Assembly: GCA_017745295.1 (NCBI GenBank)
Contig: JAGHZR010000006.1
Coordinates: 1-64,000 of the forward strand
Source of the DNA: Novosphingobium sp.
GTDB taxonomy: Bacteria; Pseudomonadota; Alphaproteobacteria; Sphingomonadales; Sphingomonadaceae
Direction of reading: 5' to 3'
Length of the DNA: 64,000 nucleotides
Made by a program: the position numbers and the translations under genes. The notes beneath the pieces are model-generated. The model ran no database searches. It was given only the letters and a program-made list of their open reading frames with translations, and had not been told where the DNA came from. Below are positions 26,631 to 35,554 of this stretch, one piece after another. The stretch's first letter is position 1. The number at the start of each line of letters is the position of its first letter.

Positions 26631-27766
26631 TCCGCTCCAAACGGCGCTTGCGCATGGGTCTTGTCGGTGGCGGTCCGGGTTCGTTCATCGGCCCCGTTCA
26701 CCGCATCGCCGCCGAACTCGACCGGGAGATTGAGCTGGTCGCCGGGGCGTTTAGCAGCGACCCGGACCGCTCGCGGGATGCCGGTGTTCTTTACGGCATC
26801 GATCCCGAACGCGCCTATCCAAGTCTGGAGGCGATGCTGCGGGAGGAAACGGCGCGTCCCGAGGGGATCGACTTCGTTGCGGTCGCGACGCCCAATTTCC
26901 ATCACTTGCCTGCTGTCCGCGCGGCATTGACAGCGGGTGTGCCGGTAATCTGCGACAAGCCTGCCACGGCTACGCTGGCGGAAGCGGAGGAAATGGCCGC
27001 GTTGGTGAGGCAGGCCGGACTGCCCTTCGCATTGACCTATACCTATTCCGGCTATCCGCTGGTGCGTGAGGCGCGCGCGCGGATCGCCGCGGGTGCCATC
27101 GGCAAGGTGCGCAAGATCCTGGTCGAGTATCCGCAAGGCTGGCTGGCCGGAGAGGCTGCCGGCAAGCAGGCGGAATGGCGGGTCGATCCGGCGCGCGCGG
27201 GGGCAGGGGGCTGCATTGCCGACATCGGAGTCCATGCCTTCCATCTCGCCGAATTCGTTAGCGGCCTACGCGTGGAACGGCTCATGGCGGACCTCGGCAC
27301 AGTGGTGCCGGGGCGCTTGCTCGACGACGATTGCCAATTGCTGCTGCGCTTCAACAATGGCGCGCGAGGGGCCTTGCTGGCCAGCCAGATCAGCATAGGA
27401 GAGCGCAACGGCCTGCGCCTTCGTGTCTATGGCGAGACCGGTGGTTTCGACTGGAAGCAGGAAACCCCCAACACCCTGATCCAGCACCATCTGGATGGCC
27501 GCACCGAGCTGGTGCAGGCGGGCGATCCTGCGCTGGGGCCGGATGCGGTCTGGGCCAGTCGGACGCCCGGTGGCCATCCCGAAGGCTATCTTGAGGCCTT
27601 CGCCAACATCTATCGCGACTTTGCCCGTCAATTGCGTGGCGAGCCGGGGTCGCTGGCGCCGGGGATCGAGGATGGCCTTCGGGGTATGCGCCTCATCGAG
27701 ACGGCGGTCGACACCAGCGCCAGGAACCTCGGGTGGGTCGATTTCTCTGGCGGACAGGACAACTGA
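26627..27766 (+). CDS. Gfo/Idh/MocA-family oxidoreductase
   Basis: A 379-residue protein. The N-terminal Rossmann motif is GLVGGGPGSFIGPVHR and a dinucleotide-domain ending PVICDKPATATLAEAEEM carries the family DKP/EKP lysine. The substrate domain has IADIGVHAFHLAEF with the conserved Asp/His pair. The start overlaps the GH3 stop (ATGA). Members use NAD(P) to oxidise or reduce ring hydroxyls, and in several bacterial 3-keto-glycoside pathways one of them makes or reduces the 3-keto sugar. Here it is the best candidate for the C3 redox step feeding or following the adjacent TIM-barrel enzymes. No signal peptide is visible. Confidence 0.92.
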   Translation: MIRSKRRLRMGLVGGGPGSFIGPVHRIAAELDREIELVAGAFSSDPDRSRDAGVLYGIDPERAYPSLEAMLREETARPEGIDFVAVATPNFHHLPAVRAALTAGVPVICDKPATATLAEAEEMAALVRQAGLPFALTYTYSGYPLVREARARIAAGAIGKVRKILVEYPQGWLAGEAAGKQAEWRVDPARAGAGGCIADIGVHAFHLAEFVSGLRVERLMADLGTVVPGRLLDDDCQLLLRFNNGARGALLASQISIGERNGLRLRVYGETGGFDWKQETPNTLIQHHLDGRTELVQAGDPALGPDAVWASRTPGGHPEGYLEAFANIYRDFARQLRGEPGSLAPGIEDGLRGMRLIETAVDTSARNLGWVDFSGGQDN

Positions 27767-27767
27767 C

Positions 27768-28832
27768 ATGAAAACAATCAAAGGTCCCGGCATTTTCCTT
27801 GCTCAGTTCGCGGGGGACGAGGCGCCGTTCAATTCGCTGGAGTCCATTGCCGACTGGGTTGCCGGGCTGGGCTACAAAGGCGTGCAGCTTCCCAGCAACG
27901 ATGCCCGGCTGTTCGACCTGGAGACCGCCGCCGACAGTCAGGGTTACTGCGACGAGGTGGCCGGGATGTTGGCCGAGAAAGGTCTGGCGATTACCGAGCT
28001 GTCGACCCATCTCCAAGGCCAGCTGGTGGCGGTGCATCCCGCGTACGACTTGCAGTTCGATGGTTTCGCGGCCCCGCATGTCAGGGGGAATCCCGAGGCG
28101 CGGCGGCAATGGGCGGTCGAGCAGATGACGCTCGCGGCCAAGGCCAGCCGTCGCCTCGGCATCACGACGCACGCCAGCTTCTCGGGCGCGCTGGCTTGGC
28201 CTTACTTCTATCCCTGGCCCCAGCGGCCGGCAGGGCTGGTGGAAGATGCCTTTGACGAGCTGGCGCGCCGCTGGAAGCCGATCCTCGACGTCTTCGACGA
28301 AAACGGCGTCGACATCGGCTTCGAACTGCACCCTGGCGAAGATCTCCATGACGGCGTGACGTTCGAGATGTTCCTCGATCGCGTGGGTCATCACCCGCGC
28401 GCCAACATTCTCTATGATCCCAGCCACTTCGTGCTGCAACAGCTGGACTATCTGCAGTTTATCGACATCTACCACGAGCGCATCAAGTGCTTCCATGTCA
28501 AGGACGCGGAATTCCGCCCCAACGGTCGAATGGGCGTGTATGGCGGTTATCAGGGCTGGGTCGATCGGCCTGGTCGCTTTCGTTCGCTGGGCGACGGTCA
28601 GGTGGACTTCAGCCAGATTTTCGCCAAGATGGCGCAGTACGACTTTGCAGGCTGGGCCGTGCTCGAATGGGAATGCGCGCTCAAGCACCTCGAACAGGGG
28701 GCTGCGGAAGGCGCGCCGTTCATCGAGAAACACATCATCCGGGTGACGGAGCGCAGCTTCGACGATTTCGCCAGTTCAGGAAGCGATCGTGCACTGAACG
28801 CGCGGCTGATGGGAATCGACCGCGAACGATAA
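27768..28832 (+). CDS. TIM-barrel sugar isomerase/epimerase-like protein, cytoplasmic
   Basis: A 354-residue AP-endonuclease-2-type barrel. Candidate metal-ligand strands are IGFELHPGED (Glu), NILYDPSHFV (Asp/His), IKCFHVKDAEF (His) and WAVLEWECAL (Glu). It begins one base after the Gfo/Idh/MocA gene and ends the operon. It is only distantly related to the copy 1/copy 2 barrels and has no DUF6379 partner. Gfo/Idh/MocA plus TIM-barrel pairs (for example the ycjS/ycjR arrangement in E. coli) interconvert 3-keto sugars, so epimerisation or elimination of a 3-keto intermediate is plausible. The exact reaction is unknown. Confidence 0.9.
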   Translation: MKTIKGPGIFLAQFAGDEAPFNSLESIADWVAGLGYKGVQLPSNDARLFDLETAADSQGYCDEVAGMLAEKGLAITELSTHLQGQLVAVHPAYDLQFDGFAAPHVRGNPEARRQWAVEQMTLAAKASRRLGITTHASFSGALAWPYFYPWPQRPAGLVEDAFDELARRWKPILDVFDENGVDIGFELHPGEDLHDGVTFEMFLDRVGHHPRANILYDPSHFVLQQLDYLQFIDIYHERIKCFHVKDAEFRPNGRMGVYGGYQGWVDRPGRFRSLGDGQVDFSQIFAKMAQYDFAGWAVLEWECALKHLEQGAAEGAPFIEKHIIRVTERSFDDFASSGSDRALNARLMGIDRER

Positions 28833-28841
28833 AACGAATCC

Positions 28842-28864
28842 AGGCGTCCGCAATCAGGACGCCT
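28842..28864 (+). terminator. Weak hairpin after the region 3 operon
   Basis: An 8-bp stem (AGGCGTCC / GGACGCCT) with a 7-base loop begins 10 bases after the TIM-barrel stop. No T run follows, so termination efficiency is doubtful. Confidence 0.5.
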
Positions 28865-28942
28865 TGAGAAGGCGTGCGCGGCGGTCCTGGCGCTTACGAA
28901 TGCGCCGCCCATCCTTGAGCCTGCCGAACGATGAAGAAAATC

Positions 28943-28997
28943 AAAGGGGCAATCGGCGTTTTGTCACCGTTGACGGCGTCAAACGCCGATTGCCCCT
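28943..28997. repeat. Perfect 18-bp inverted repeat between convergent operons
   Basis: AAGGGGCAATCGGCGTTT at 28943-28960 is repeated exactly in inverse at 28980-28997, with a 19-base spacer. It lies between the ends of the glycoside operon and the RND efflux operon. The stem is longer than a normal terminator and has no T run; it may be a bidirectional transcription barrier or a mobile-repeat footprint. Confidence 0.75.
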
Positions 28998-29057
28998 TCG
29001 ACCGGATTTGTCATGTCGGCTGACGGGCCTTCGATGGGAGGGCAAATCGTGGAGAAT

Positions 29058-30470
29058 TTACTCTTTTCCGCCGCCGAGGGATTTGTACAAGGCAATGGCG
29101 TTGGATAGCTCGTCCTTTTTTACGGTGAGCAGAGTCTGCTGGGCACTGTAAAGACTGCGCTGTGCATCCAGCAGGTCGAGGCGGCTATCGACACCGGCGT
29201 GAAAGCGCAGTTTGGAGAGTTCAAGTCTACGATCCGCAGTTGCAACGAAGGCTGCCTGTTCACTCGCCTGTGTCACGTAGCTCTCGCGGCCAGCCAGCCC
29301 GTCGGCCACTTCGCGAAACGCGGTTTGAATCGCCTTTTCGTAGTTGGTGACGGCGATCGATTTTCGGATCTTCGCCAGATCAAGACTGGCGCCGAGCTGC
29401 CCACCTTGCAGGATCGGAACGCTGACCGCTGGCGAGAAGGACCAGGAACGGTTGTTGCCTTTGAACAGGTCGCCAAGCGCAAGGCTGGCGAAGCCAAACG
29501 CCGCCGTCAGCGAAAGCCTCGGGAAAAAGGCTGCGCGTGCCGCGCCGACATTGGCGTTGGCCGAGCGCAATTCGTGCTCGGCCTGAAGAATGTCCGGCCG
29601 ATTGAGCAACAGGTCGGAAGGCAGTCCGGCGGCGAGCCGGGTGCGGACCGGCTGTTCGAGAAGCGGGATCGGGGCCGGGAGATCGGCAGGAAGCGGAGAG
29701 CCCACTGCCAGAACCAGTGCATTGGTTGCCTGGGCGAGTTCGCGGCGCCGCTGTGCCTGGTCTGCCTGTCCCTGGCGAACCAGTCCTTCGGCCTGAACCA
29801 CGTCGAGATCGCCGGTCTGCCCCGCTTCGCGCAGTTTCCGGTTCAGATCGAGCGAGGCCTGCCACCCCGTCAGCGTTGCTTGCGTCAGGCGAAGCTGTTC
29901 CTCTGCCAGGCGTTCGGCAAGATAGGCTTCCGCGACGGTGCTGATGATGGTGAGCCGGGCCGTTCGCGTACCTTCGCGCGAAGCGAGATAGGTCTCGAAG
30001 GCAGCCTGGCTCTGGGACCGCAATCGTCCGAAGAGATCGATTTCGAAGCTGGAAAGCGCGGCCTGGGCAACGAATTGTCCAAATTCGAAGCCGGAGGCCT
30101 GGTTCGAATTGCCGCCGAGCCCGCCCCCCGCGCCGGCGACGTTGGTCGGCTGGCGCTGCCGGGTATAGTTCCCTTGCGCCTCGACGGCGGGGAACTGTGA
30201 AGCGCGCTGGATCTTCAACTGGCTGCGTGCGGCATCGGCGTTGAGGAGGGCGACACGCAGGTCCCGGTTCTCGCTCAGCGCCGTTTCGATCAGCCGTTGG
30301 AGGCGAGGATCGCCGAACATTTCCTTCCAGGCGAGGGCGGCATCGCCGGCGCCGTCGGTCGAAGCGGCGCCAGTGAATGTCGGCGCGACAGGCGCCGCCG
30401 GGATGTCCAGCCTTGGGTTCATCGAGCACCCGGGGAGGACCAGCAGGGCGGTAAACAGGAGACGGCGCAT
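29058..30470 (-). CDS. RND efflux outer-membrane factor (NodT/OprM-type lipoprotein)
   Basis: A 470-residue protein with a lipoprotein signal MRRLLFTALLVLPGCSMNPR (lipobox LPGC). TolC-like repeats include WKEMFGDPRLQRLIETAL, ENRDLRVALLNADAARSQ and, in the second half, NRPDILQAEHELRSANANVG, a nearly universal OEP signature. It is the last of three leftward genes after the adaptor and the pump, three bases from the pump's stop. It forms the trimeric outer-membrane channel of the tripartite system. Confidence 0.95.
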   Translation of the reverse strand: MRRLLFTALLVLPGCSMNPRLDIPAAPVAPTFTGAASTDGAGDAALAWKEMFGDPRLQRLIETALSENRDLRVALLNADAARSQLKIQRASQFPAVEAQGNYTRQRQPTNVAGAGGGLGGNSNQASGFEFGQFVAQAALSSFEIDLFGRLRSQSQAAFETYLASREGTRTARLTIISTVAEAYLAERLAEEQLRLTQATLTGWQASLDLNRKLREAGQTGDLDVVQAEGLVRQGQADQAQRRRELAQATNALVLAVGSPLPADLPAPIPLLEQPVRTRLAAGLPSDLLLNRPDILQAEHELRSANANVGAARAAFFPRLSLTAAFGFASLALGDLFKGNNRSWSFSPAVSVPILQGGQLGASLDLAKIRKSIAVTNYEKAIQTAFREVADGLAGRESYVTQASEQAAFVATADRRLELSKLRFHAGVDSRLDLLDAQRSLYSAQQTLLTVKKDELSNAIALYKSLGGGKE

Positions 30471-30473
30471 GGC

Positions 30474-33400
30474 TTAGGCTTCCAGAATTTCGGTTTGCGG
30501 GGTTCGGGGCTGGCGGCCTTTGCCCAGTTTCTCGACAAGCCCGAGCACGACGACGAAGAACACGGGCACGAAGAAGATGGCGAGCAGTGTTCCGGTAATC
30601 ATGCCGCCGAACACACCGGTGCCGATGGCGTGCTGCGTTTCTGCGCTGGCGCCGCCTGCGATCATCAGCGGAACCACGCCTAGCGTGAAGGCCAGACTGG
30701 TCATCAGGATCGGACGCAGGCGGGCCTTTGCCGCGGCAATGGCGGCCGGAACGAGACCCATGCCCTCGTCACGATACTGCTTGGCGAACTCGACGATCAG
30801 GATGGCGTTCTTGGCGGAAAGCCCGATGATGGTGATGAGGCCCACCTTGAAGAACACATCGTTCGGCATGCCCCGGATCATGACGGCGGCAATCGCGCCG
30901 ATCAGCCCGAGCGGCACCACCAGCATGACCGAGAGGGGAATCGCCCAGCTCTCGTAGAGCGCGGCCAGCACGAGGAAGACGACCAGCATCGACAGCGCCA
31001 GCAGGATCGGCGTCTGCGTGCCGGCCTGCTGCTCTTGCAGCGACTGTCCGGTCCACTCGACGGCAAAGCCCGGGGGGAGCTGGGCCGCGAGACGCTCCAT
31101 TTCCTTCATGGCATCGCCGCTGGACACGCCGGGCGCGGCGCTCCCGGAAATGTTCATCGAGGGATAACCGTTGTAGCGCACGAGTTGCAGAGGGCTTTGG
31201 TTCCAGACCGGCGTGACGACTTCAGCAAGTGGAACCATTCCGCCCTGCGTGTTGCGCACGTTGAGCTTGAGCACGTCGTCCAGTTGCATGCGATAGGGGG
31301 CATCGGCCTGCACGATCACTTGCTGGAGACGGCCCTGGTTCGGGAAATCATTCACGTAGCTGGAGCCCATCGCCGCCGAGATCGTGTCGCTGATCGCCGA
31401 GAAGGACACGCCAAGCGTGCGGGCATTCCGCCGATCGATATCGAGGCGGACATTCGTTCCGGCGGGCAGGCCGTCAGGGTAGACGCCCTTCAGCTTGCTG
31501 CTTTGGGCAGCGAGTGCGACGAGCTTGAACTGAGCGGCGAGGAGCGCCTCGTAACCTTGGTTCGCGCGGTCCTGCAAGCGAAGCGCGAAGCCGGACGAAT
31601 TGCCGAGTTCGTCGATCGCCGGCGGCATCAGGCTCATGATGGTCCCTTCCTTCACGGCGCCCATGGCCTTGGTCGCACTGGCGATCTCGTCTCGGACATT
31701 GGCGCCGTCGCGGTCCTTCCAGTCCTTCAGGATTGTAAAGGCCATGGCGGCGTTGGAACCCGATCCCGAGAAGCCGAAGCCAAGGATGGATTCGGTGGTT
31801 TTCACAGCGGCACGCGTGGCGTTGTGTTTTTCCAAGGTCTTGACCGCTTCCAGCGTGCGCTGCGTGGTCGCATCGGCGGGCAGCTGGAATGCCGTGAGGA
31901 AGTAGCCCTGGTCTTCCTCGGGAAGGAGGGCCGAAGGAAGATTGACGAACGCGACGCCGAGCAGGCCCAGCAGAAGCGCGAACAGTAGCATCATCCGCCC
32001 GGTCCGTCGCAACAGGCGTGCGACCCAGGCTTCGTAACGCCCGGTCAGCCTTTCGAAGCTGCGGTCGAACCAAGCGAAGAAGCGGTTTTGCTGACCGTGG
32101 CCGTCGATCGGCTTCAGCAGGGTGGCACACAGCGCCGGAGTCATGGTGAGGGCCAGGAAGGCGGAGAACAGGATCGATACCGCCATCGCCAGGGCAAACT
32201 GCTGATAGATCACGCCCACCGAACCGCTGGCGAAGGCCATCGGAATGAACACGGCTGAGAGCACCAGCGTGATGCCGATGACGGCACCGGTGATCTCCTT
32301 CATGGCCTTGCGGGTAGCTTCCTTGGGGGGCAACCCTTCCTCGGCCATGATCCGCTCGACATTCTCGACCACGACGATGGCATCATCAACGATGATGCCG
32401 ATCGCCAGCACCATGCCGAACATCGTCAACACATTGATCGAAAACCCGGTGAGCAGCATGACCGCGATCGTGCCGAGCAGCGCAATGGGTGCAACGATCG
32501 CCGGGATCAACGTGTAGCGCAGCTTCTGCAGGAAGAGATACATCACCAGGGAGACCAGCACCATCGCCTCGGCAAGGGTCTGGAGGACCTTTTCTATCGA
32601 GATCTTCACGAATGGCGCGGTGTTGAACGGCACCGACCACTCGACGCCGGCCGGTATCTTTCGCGCCAGTTCCCGCATGCGCGCCTCGACCGCGCTGGCG
32701 GTCGCCACGGCATTGGCCCCCGGTGCAAGCTGCACCGCTGCGGAGGCGGCGACCTTGCCGTTCTCGCGGGTAGAATTGGCAAAGCTCTGCGCGCCGAGTT
32801 CGACCCGCGCGACATCGCCTAACGTCACGGTCGAGCCGCTGGCTGCGGCCTTGAGCATGACGTCGCGGAAATCCTCCGGCGTCTTGAGTTGACCTTCCGC
32901 GGTCAGCGGGACGGTCACGCGCTGGCCGGAAACGGCAGGCGCGGCGCCGAGTGCGCCCGGAGCAATCTGGATGTTCTGCTCGGCGATGGCGGCGGTCACG
33001 TCCGCAATGCTCAGGCCGTAGCCGATCAACTTGGCAGGATCGATCCAGATGCGCATGGCGCGTTCGGCAGCGAAGCTCTGAACACGGCCGACGCCGGGAA
33101 TCCGCTTCAATTCGGGCACGACGGAACGCGCCATGTAGTCGCCCAGTGCCGTCTCGTCATAGCGGCCGTCCGCCGACATCAGGCTGACGATCATCAGGAA
33201 CCCGGAAGACGCGGATTCCACCGAAACGCCAGTCTGGCGCACGACCTGCGGAAGACGAGGCTCCACGGTCTTGAGGCGGTTCTGCACATCGATCTGCGCG
33301 AGTTCCGGGTTCGTGCCGGGCTTGAACGTGGCGGTGATCGTCGCCGTGCCCGAGGTATCGGTCGAACTCTCGAAGTAGAGGAGATTCTTGACGCTCGAGA

Positions 33401-33605
33401 GTTCGCGCTCGATCAGCGCGACGACGCTGTCGTTCATCGTTTGCGGCGTGGCGCCGGGATAGCTCGCGTAGATACTGACGGAGGGCGGCGCGACGCTGGG
33501 GAAACGCGCGATCGGCATTTGCGGGATGGCGATCAGGCCGACAAGGACGATGGCGATCGCCACGACCCAGGCAAAGACCGGGCGATTGATGAAGAACTGG
33601 GGCAT
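30474..33605 (-). CDS. RND multidrug efflux pump, HAE1 (AcrB-like) family
   Basis: A full-length 1043-residue pump starting MPQFFINRPVFAWVVAIAIV. The proton-relay Asp pair is seen in AIGIIVDDAIVVVENVERIM, and the porter-domain segments TSGTATITATFKPGTNPE and ASYPGATPQTMND are standard HAE1. The C-terminal transmembrane half has IGLSAKNAILIVEFAKQ. The start follows the adaptor stop by 15 bases with AAGGAA upstream. It exports hydrophobic compounds by proton exchange in the inner membrane. Proximity to the glycoside clusters may be chance, though plant phenolics are typical RND substrates. Confidence 0.97.
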   Translation of the reverse strand: MPQFFINRPVFAWVVAIAIVLVGLIAIPQMPIARFPSVAPPSVSIYASYPGATPQTMNDSVVALIERELSSVKNLLYFESSTDTSGTATITATFKPGTNPELAQIDVQNRLKTVEPRLPQVVRQTGVSVESASSGFLMIVSLMSADGRYDETALGDYMARSVVPELKRIPGVGRVQSFAAERAMRIWIDPAKLIGYGLSIADVTAAIAEQNIQIAPGALGAAPAVSGQRVTVPLTAEGQLKTPEDFRDVMLKAAASGSTVTLGDVARVELGAQSFANSTRENGKVAASAAVQLAPGANAVATASAVEARMRELARKIPAGVEWSVPFNTAPFVKISIEKVLQTLAEAMVLVSLVMYLFLQKLRYTLIPAIVAPIALLGTIAVMLLTGFSINVLTMFGMVLAIGIIVDDAIVVVENVERIMAEEGLPPKEATRKAMKEITGAVIGITLVLSAVFIPMAFASGSVGVIYQQFALAMAVSILFSAFLALTMTPALCATLLKPIDGHGQQNRFFAWFDRSFERLTGRYEAWVARLLRRTGRMMLLFALLLGLLGVAFVNLPSALLPEEDQGYFLTAFQLPADATTQRTLEAVKTLEKHNATRAAVKTTESILGFGFSGSGSNAAMAFTILKDWKDRDGANVRDEIASATKAMGAVKEGTIMSLMPPAIDELGNSSGFALRLQDRANQGYEALLAAQFKLVALAAQSSKLKGVYPDGLPAGTNVRLDIDRRNARTLGVSFSAISDTISAAMGSSYVNDFPNQGRLQQVIVQADAPYRMQLDDVLKLNVRNTQGGMVPLAEVVTPVWNQSPLQLVRYNGYPSMNISGSAAPGVSSGDAMKEMERLAAQLPPGFAVEWTGQSLQEQQAGTQTPILLALSMLVVFLVLAALYESWAIPLSVMLVVPLGLIGAIAAVMIRGMPNDVFFKVGLITIIGLSAKNAILIVEFAKQYRDEGMGLVPAAIAAAKARLRPILMTSLAFTLGVVPLMIAGGASAETQHAIGTGVFGGMITGTLLAIFFVPVFFVVVLGLVEKLGKGRQPRTPQTEILEA

Positions 33606-33620
33606 TGACGTTCCTTCGCC

Positions 33621-34772
33621 TCAGCGTGCCGAAGCGGCGGTGCCGCGCCAGGGAAGCGGCTTGACGGGCGTGTTCGGCAGAACGCGGTCCTGACCTACCA
33701 CGACGACGGTCTCGCCTGCCCGTATACCGGACAGCACGATGTATCGGCCGTCCACGACATCGCCGACCGTAACGGTGCGGGTACGAACCCGTCCCTGGCT
33801 GTCGACGACGCCGAGTTGTGCCTGACCGTTACCGTCGCGGGTCACGGCCTGCTGAGGGACCGTCAGGGCGGAAGGCATCGTCGCGCGCGGCATTCGCGCG
33901 CGGACGAACATTCCGGGCAAGAGCAGCTTGTCGGGGTTTTCGACCAGCACGCGAATGACGGCATTGCCTGTGCCCGGGTCGACGGTGACGTCCGAGAAGA
34001 GGATTCGCCCCTTGGCTGGATGGACGCGGCTCGAAGCCGAGACGATCTCCACCTGTGTGGACGTCATGGCTCCATCGCCTGCCTTCATGATGATCTCGCG
34101 CAGCTGTTCGAAACGCTGGGCAGGTTGCTGCACATCGACATAGACCTTGTCGATCTGCTGCACCGTCGCGAGCGCATTGGCATCGCCTACTGCGACGAGT
34201 GCACCTTCCGTGACATTTGCAGCACCGATCTGCCCGGCGATCGGCGAAGTGACCCGCGCAAAGTCCAGATCGAGGCGCCGCCGGTCCAGTGTCGCGCGGG
34301 CCTGGGCTACGTCGGCAGCGGCCTGATCGCGCGTCACTACCGCATCGTCGTAGCTTTGCCGGCTGATTGCATCGACGCCGATAAGCGGCTTCAGCCGCTC
34401 GACCTGGGTTTTCGCCCGAGTGAGCGTGGCCTGTGCGCGCTGCAAGGAAGCATCCGCGCTCGCGGCATCGGCACGGAAGGGCGCTGGGGCAATCTGGAAC
34501 AACGGTTGTCCAGCGCGCACCGCGGCGCCCTGTTCGAAGAAACGCTGCTGGATAATTCCGCCGACCTGCGGCCGAATTTCCGCCACGCGGTAGGCTACGA
34601 CACGTCCCGGAAGCTCATCGGTCAAGGCAACCGCCTGCGGTTCCACTTTGGCCACCAACACTTCCGCAGGCGAGACGTGCTGCTCAGCCTTTTCCTGCTG
34701 ACATCCTGCAACGACTAGCGTCATTGCGCTCGCGGCGAGTGCCGCAGGTGCCTTCCAGAATCGGCCGCGCAT
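33621..34772 (-). CDS. RND periplasmic adaptor (membrane fusion protein)
   Basis: A 383-residue lipoprotein from ATG 34772 (ribosome site TGGAG); the frame is open further upstream but lacks a signal there. The leader MRGRFWKAPAALAASAMTLV ends in the lipobox VAGC. The barrel-sandwich half motifs VAYRVAEIRPQVGGIIQQRF and RVTSPIAGQIGAANVTEGAL flank a helical hairpin (ADASLQRAQATLTRAKTQVE). A C-terminal membrane-proximal part ends KPLPWRG. It is the first gene of the efflux operon. No dedicated local regulator is recognisable. Confidence 0.95.
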   Translation of the reverse strand: MRGRFWKAPAALAASAMTLVVAGCQQEKAEQHVSPAEVLVAKVEPQAVALTDELPGRVVAYRVAEIRPQVGGIIQQRFFEQGAAVRAGQPLFQIAPAPFRADAASADASLQRAQATLTRAKTQVERLKPLIGVDAISRQSYDDAVVTRDQAAADVAQARATLDRRRLDLDFARVTSPIAGQIGAANVTEGALVAVGDANALATVQQIDKVYVDVQQPAQRFEQLREIIMKAGDGAMTSTQVEIVSASSRVHPAKGRILFSDVTVDPGTGNAVIRVLVENPDKLLLPGMFVRARMPRATMPSALTVPQQAVTRDGNGQAQLGVVDSQGRVRTRTVTVGDVVDGRYIVLSGIRAGETVVVVGQDRVLPNTPVKPLPWRGTAASAR

Positions 34773-35194
34773 GTATCGAAACTCCAGTTCAGTAAATCGG
34801 AGGATGCTCTTGCGCAGTGAGGTTGGGCTTGCGTTGAGGTTTCGTGGAGATTTCGTGGAGAGAGCTGGAACCAATCGCCTAGGGAGCCGCTATTCTGCGG
34901 CCTATGCCAAGTCCTGCGGAAGATGTTCGACGAACTTCCTATCCCGGCGTCACGCTGAACACGTCCGGTAAGATCAAGGGTTCAAGCTCTTTGGCCACCA
35001 TGGCGAGCAGGACCGCCCGCTGTCGCCGCCCGCAAACTGAACCGGGTTGCAGGAAAGGGAACGGGGGCCGTCAGCGTGCCGCCGCGCGCAGGAGGATCGA
35101 AAGCGCGCGGGTGAGACCGGGACCAGAGTTCGATCGGTCCAGGCGGCGAGAGGATCCAGTCCGCCGCCTGGAATTACCGGCTCGAAAGGCAGGT
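34773..35194. other. Intergenic region between the efflux operon and the response regulator
   Basis: About 420 bases without a supported gene. Rightward open frames here have low-complexity Arg/Pro-rich translations with no recognisable domain. A short direct repeat TTTCGTGGAGA occurs twice in tandem near 34845-34865, upstream of the adaptor gene. No promoter can be assigned with confidence. Confidence 0.4.
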
Positions 35195-35554
35195 TTACAC
35201 CAGCCCGCCTACCGCCGTGCGAAGGGCGCTGCGCAGCTGCGAGGCCGAACTGGGTTTCGGGCAGATTTGCGCGTCGGGATAGCGTGCCCGCAAGGCCGCT
35301 TCGTTCGCGTGTCCGGAATGGAAGATCAGCGGTACATTCATCTCGCGCATCCTGTCGGCCGCGGGAAAAATCTCGCCGTCCGGCAGCCGGACATCGAGGA
35401 TCGCGCAGAGTGGACGCTGGCGGTCGATCGCTTTCATCGTCGCGGCAACGGTGCCGCAATGCGCGGATACTCCAAGTCCCTCTTCGGCCGCGAGATCTTC
35501 CAGGTCTAGGACCACGAACAATTCATCTTCGACAATCAGAACCATGTCACTCAT
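35195..35554 (-). CDS. Single-domain response regulator (CheY-like receiver)
   Basis: A 119-residue receiver domain from ATG 35554. The acidic pocket is in MVLIVEDELFVVLDLEDL, the phospho-acceptor Asp54 is in CAILDVRLPDGE, the Ser switch is in LIFHSGH and the conserved Lys is in QICPKPSSASQL. There is no output domain. The start overlaps the stop of a degraded HWE-type kinase (ATGA), the normal layout for a kinase/regulator pair in alphaproteobacteria. The receiver is intact although its kinase is broken, so it may be an orphan served by another kinase or a gene on its way to loss. Confidence 0.85.
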   Translation of the reverse strand: MSDMVLIVEDELFVVLDLEDLAAEEGLGVSAHCGTVAATMKAIDRQRPLCAILDVRLPDGEIFPAADRMREMNVPLIFHSGHANEAALRARYPDAQICPKPSSASQLRSALRTAVGGLV

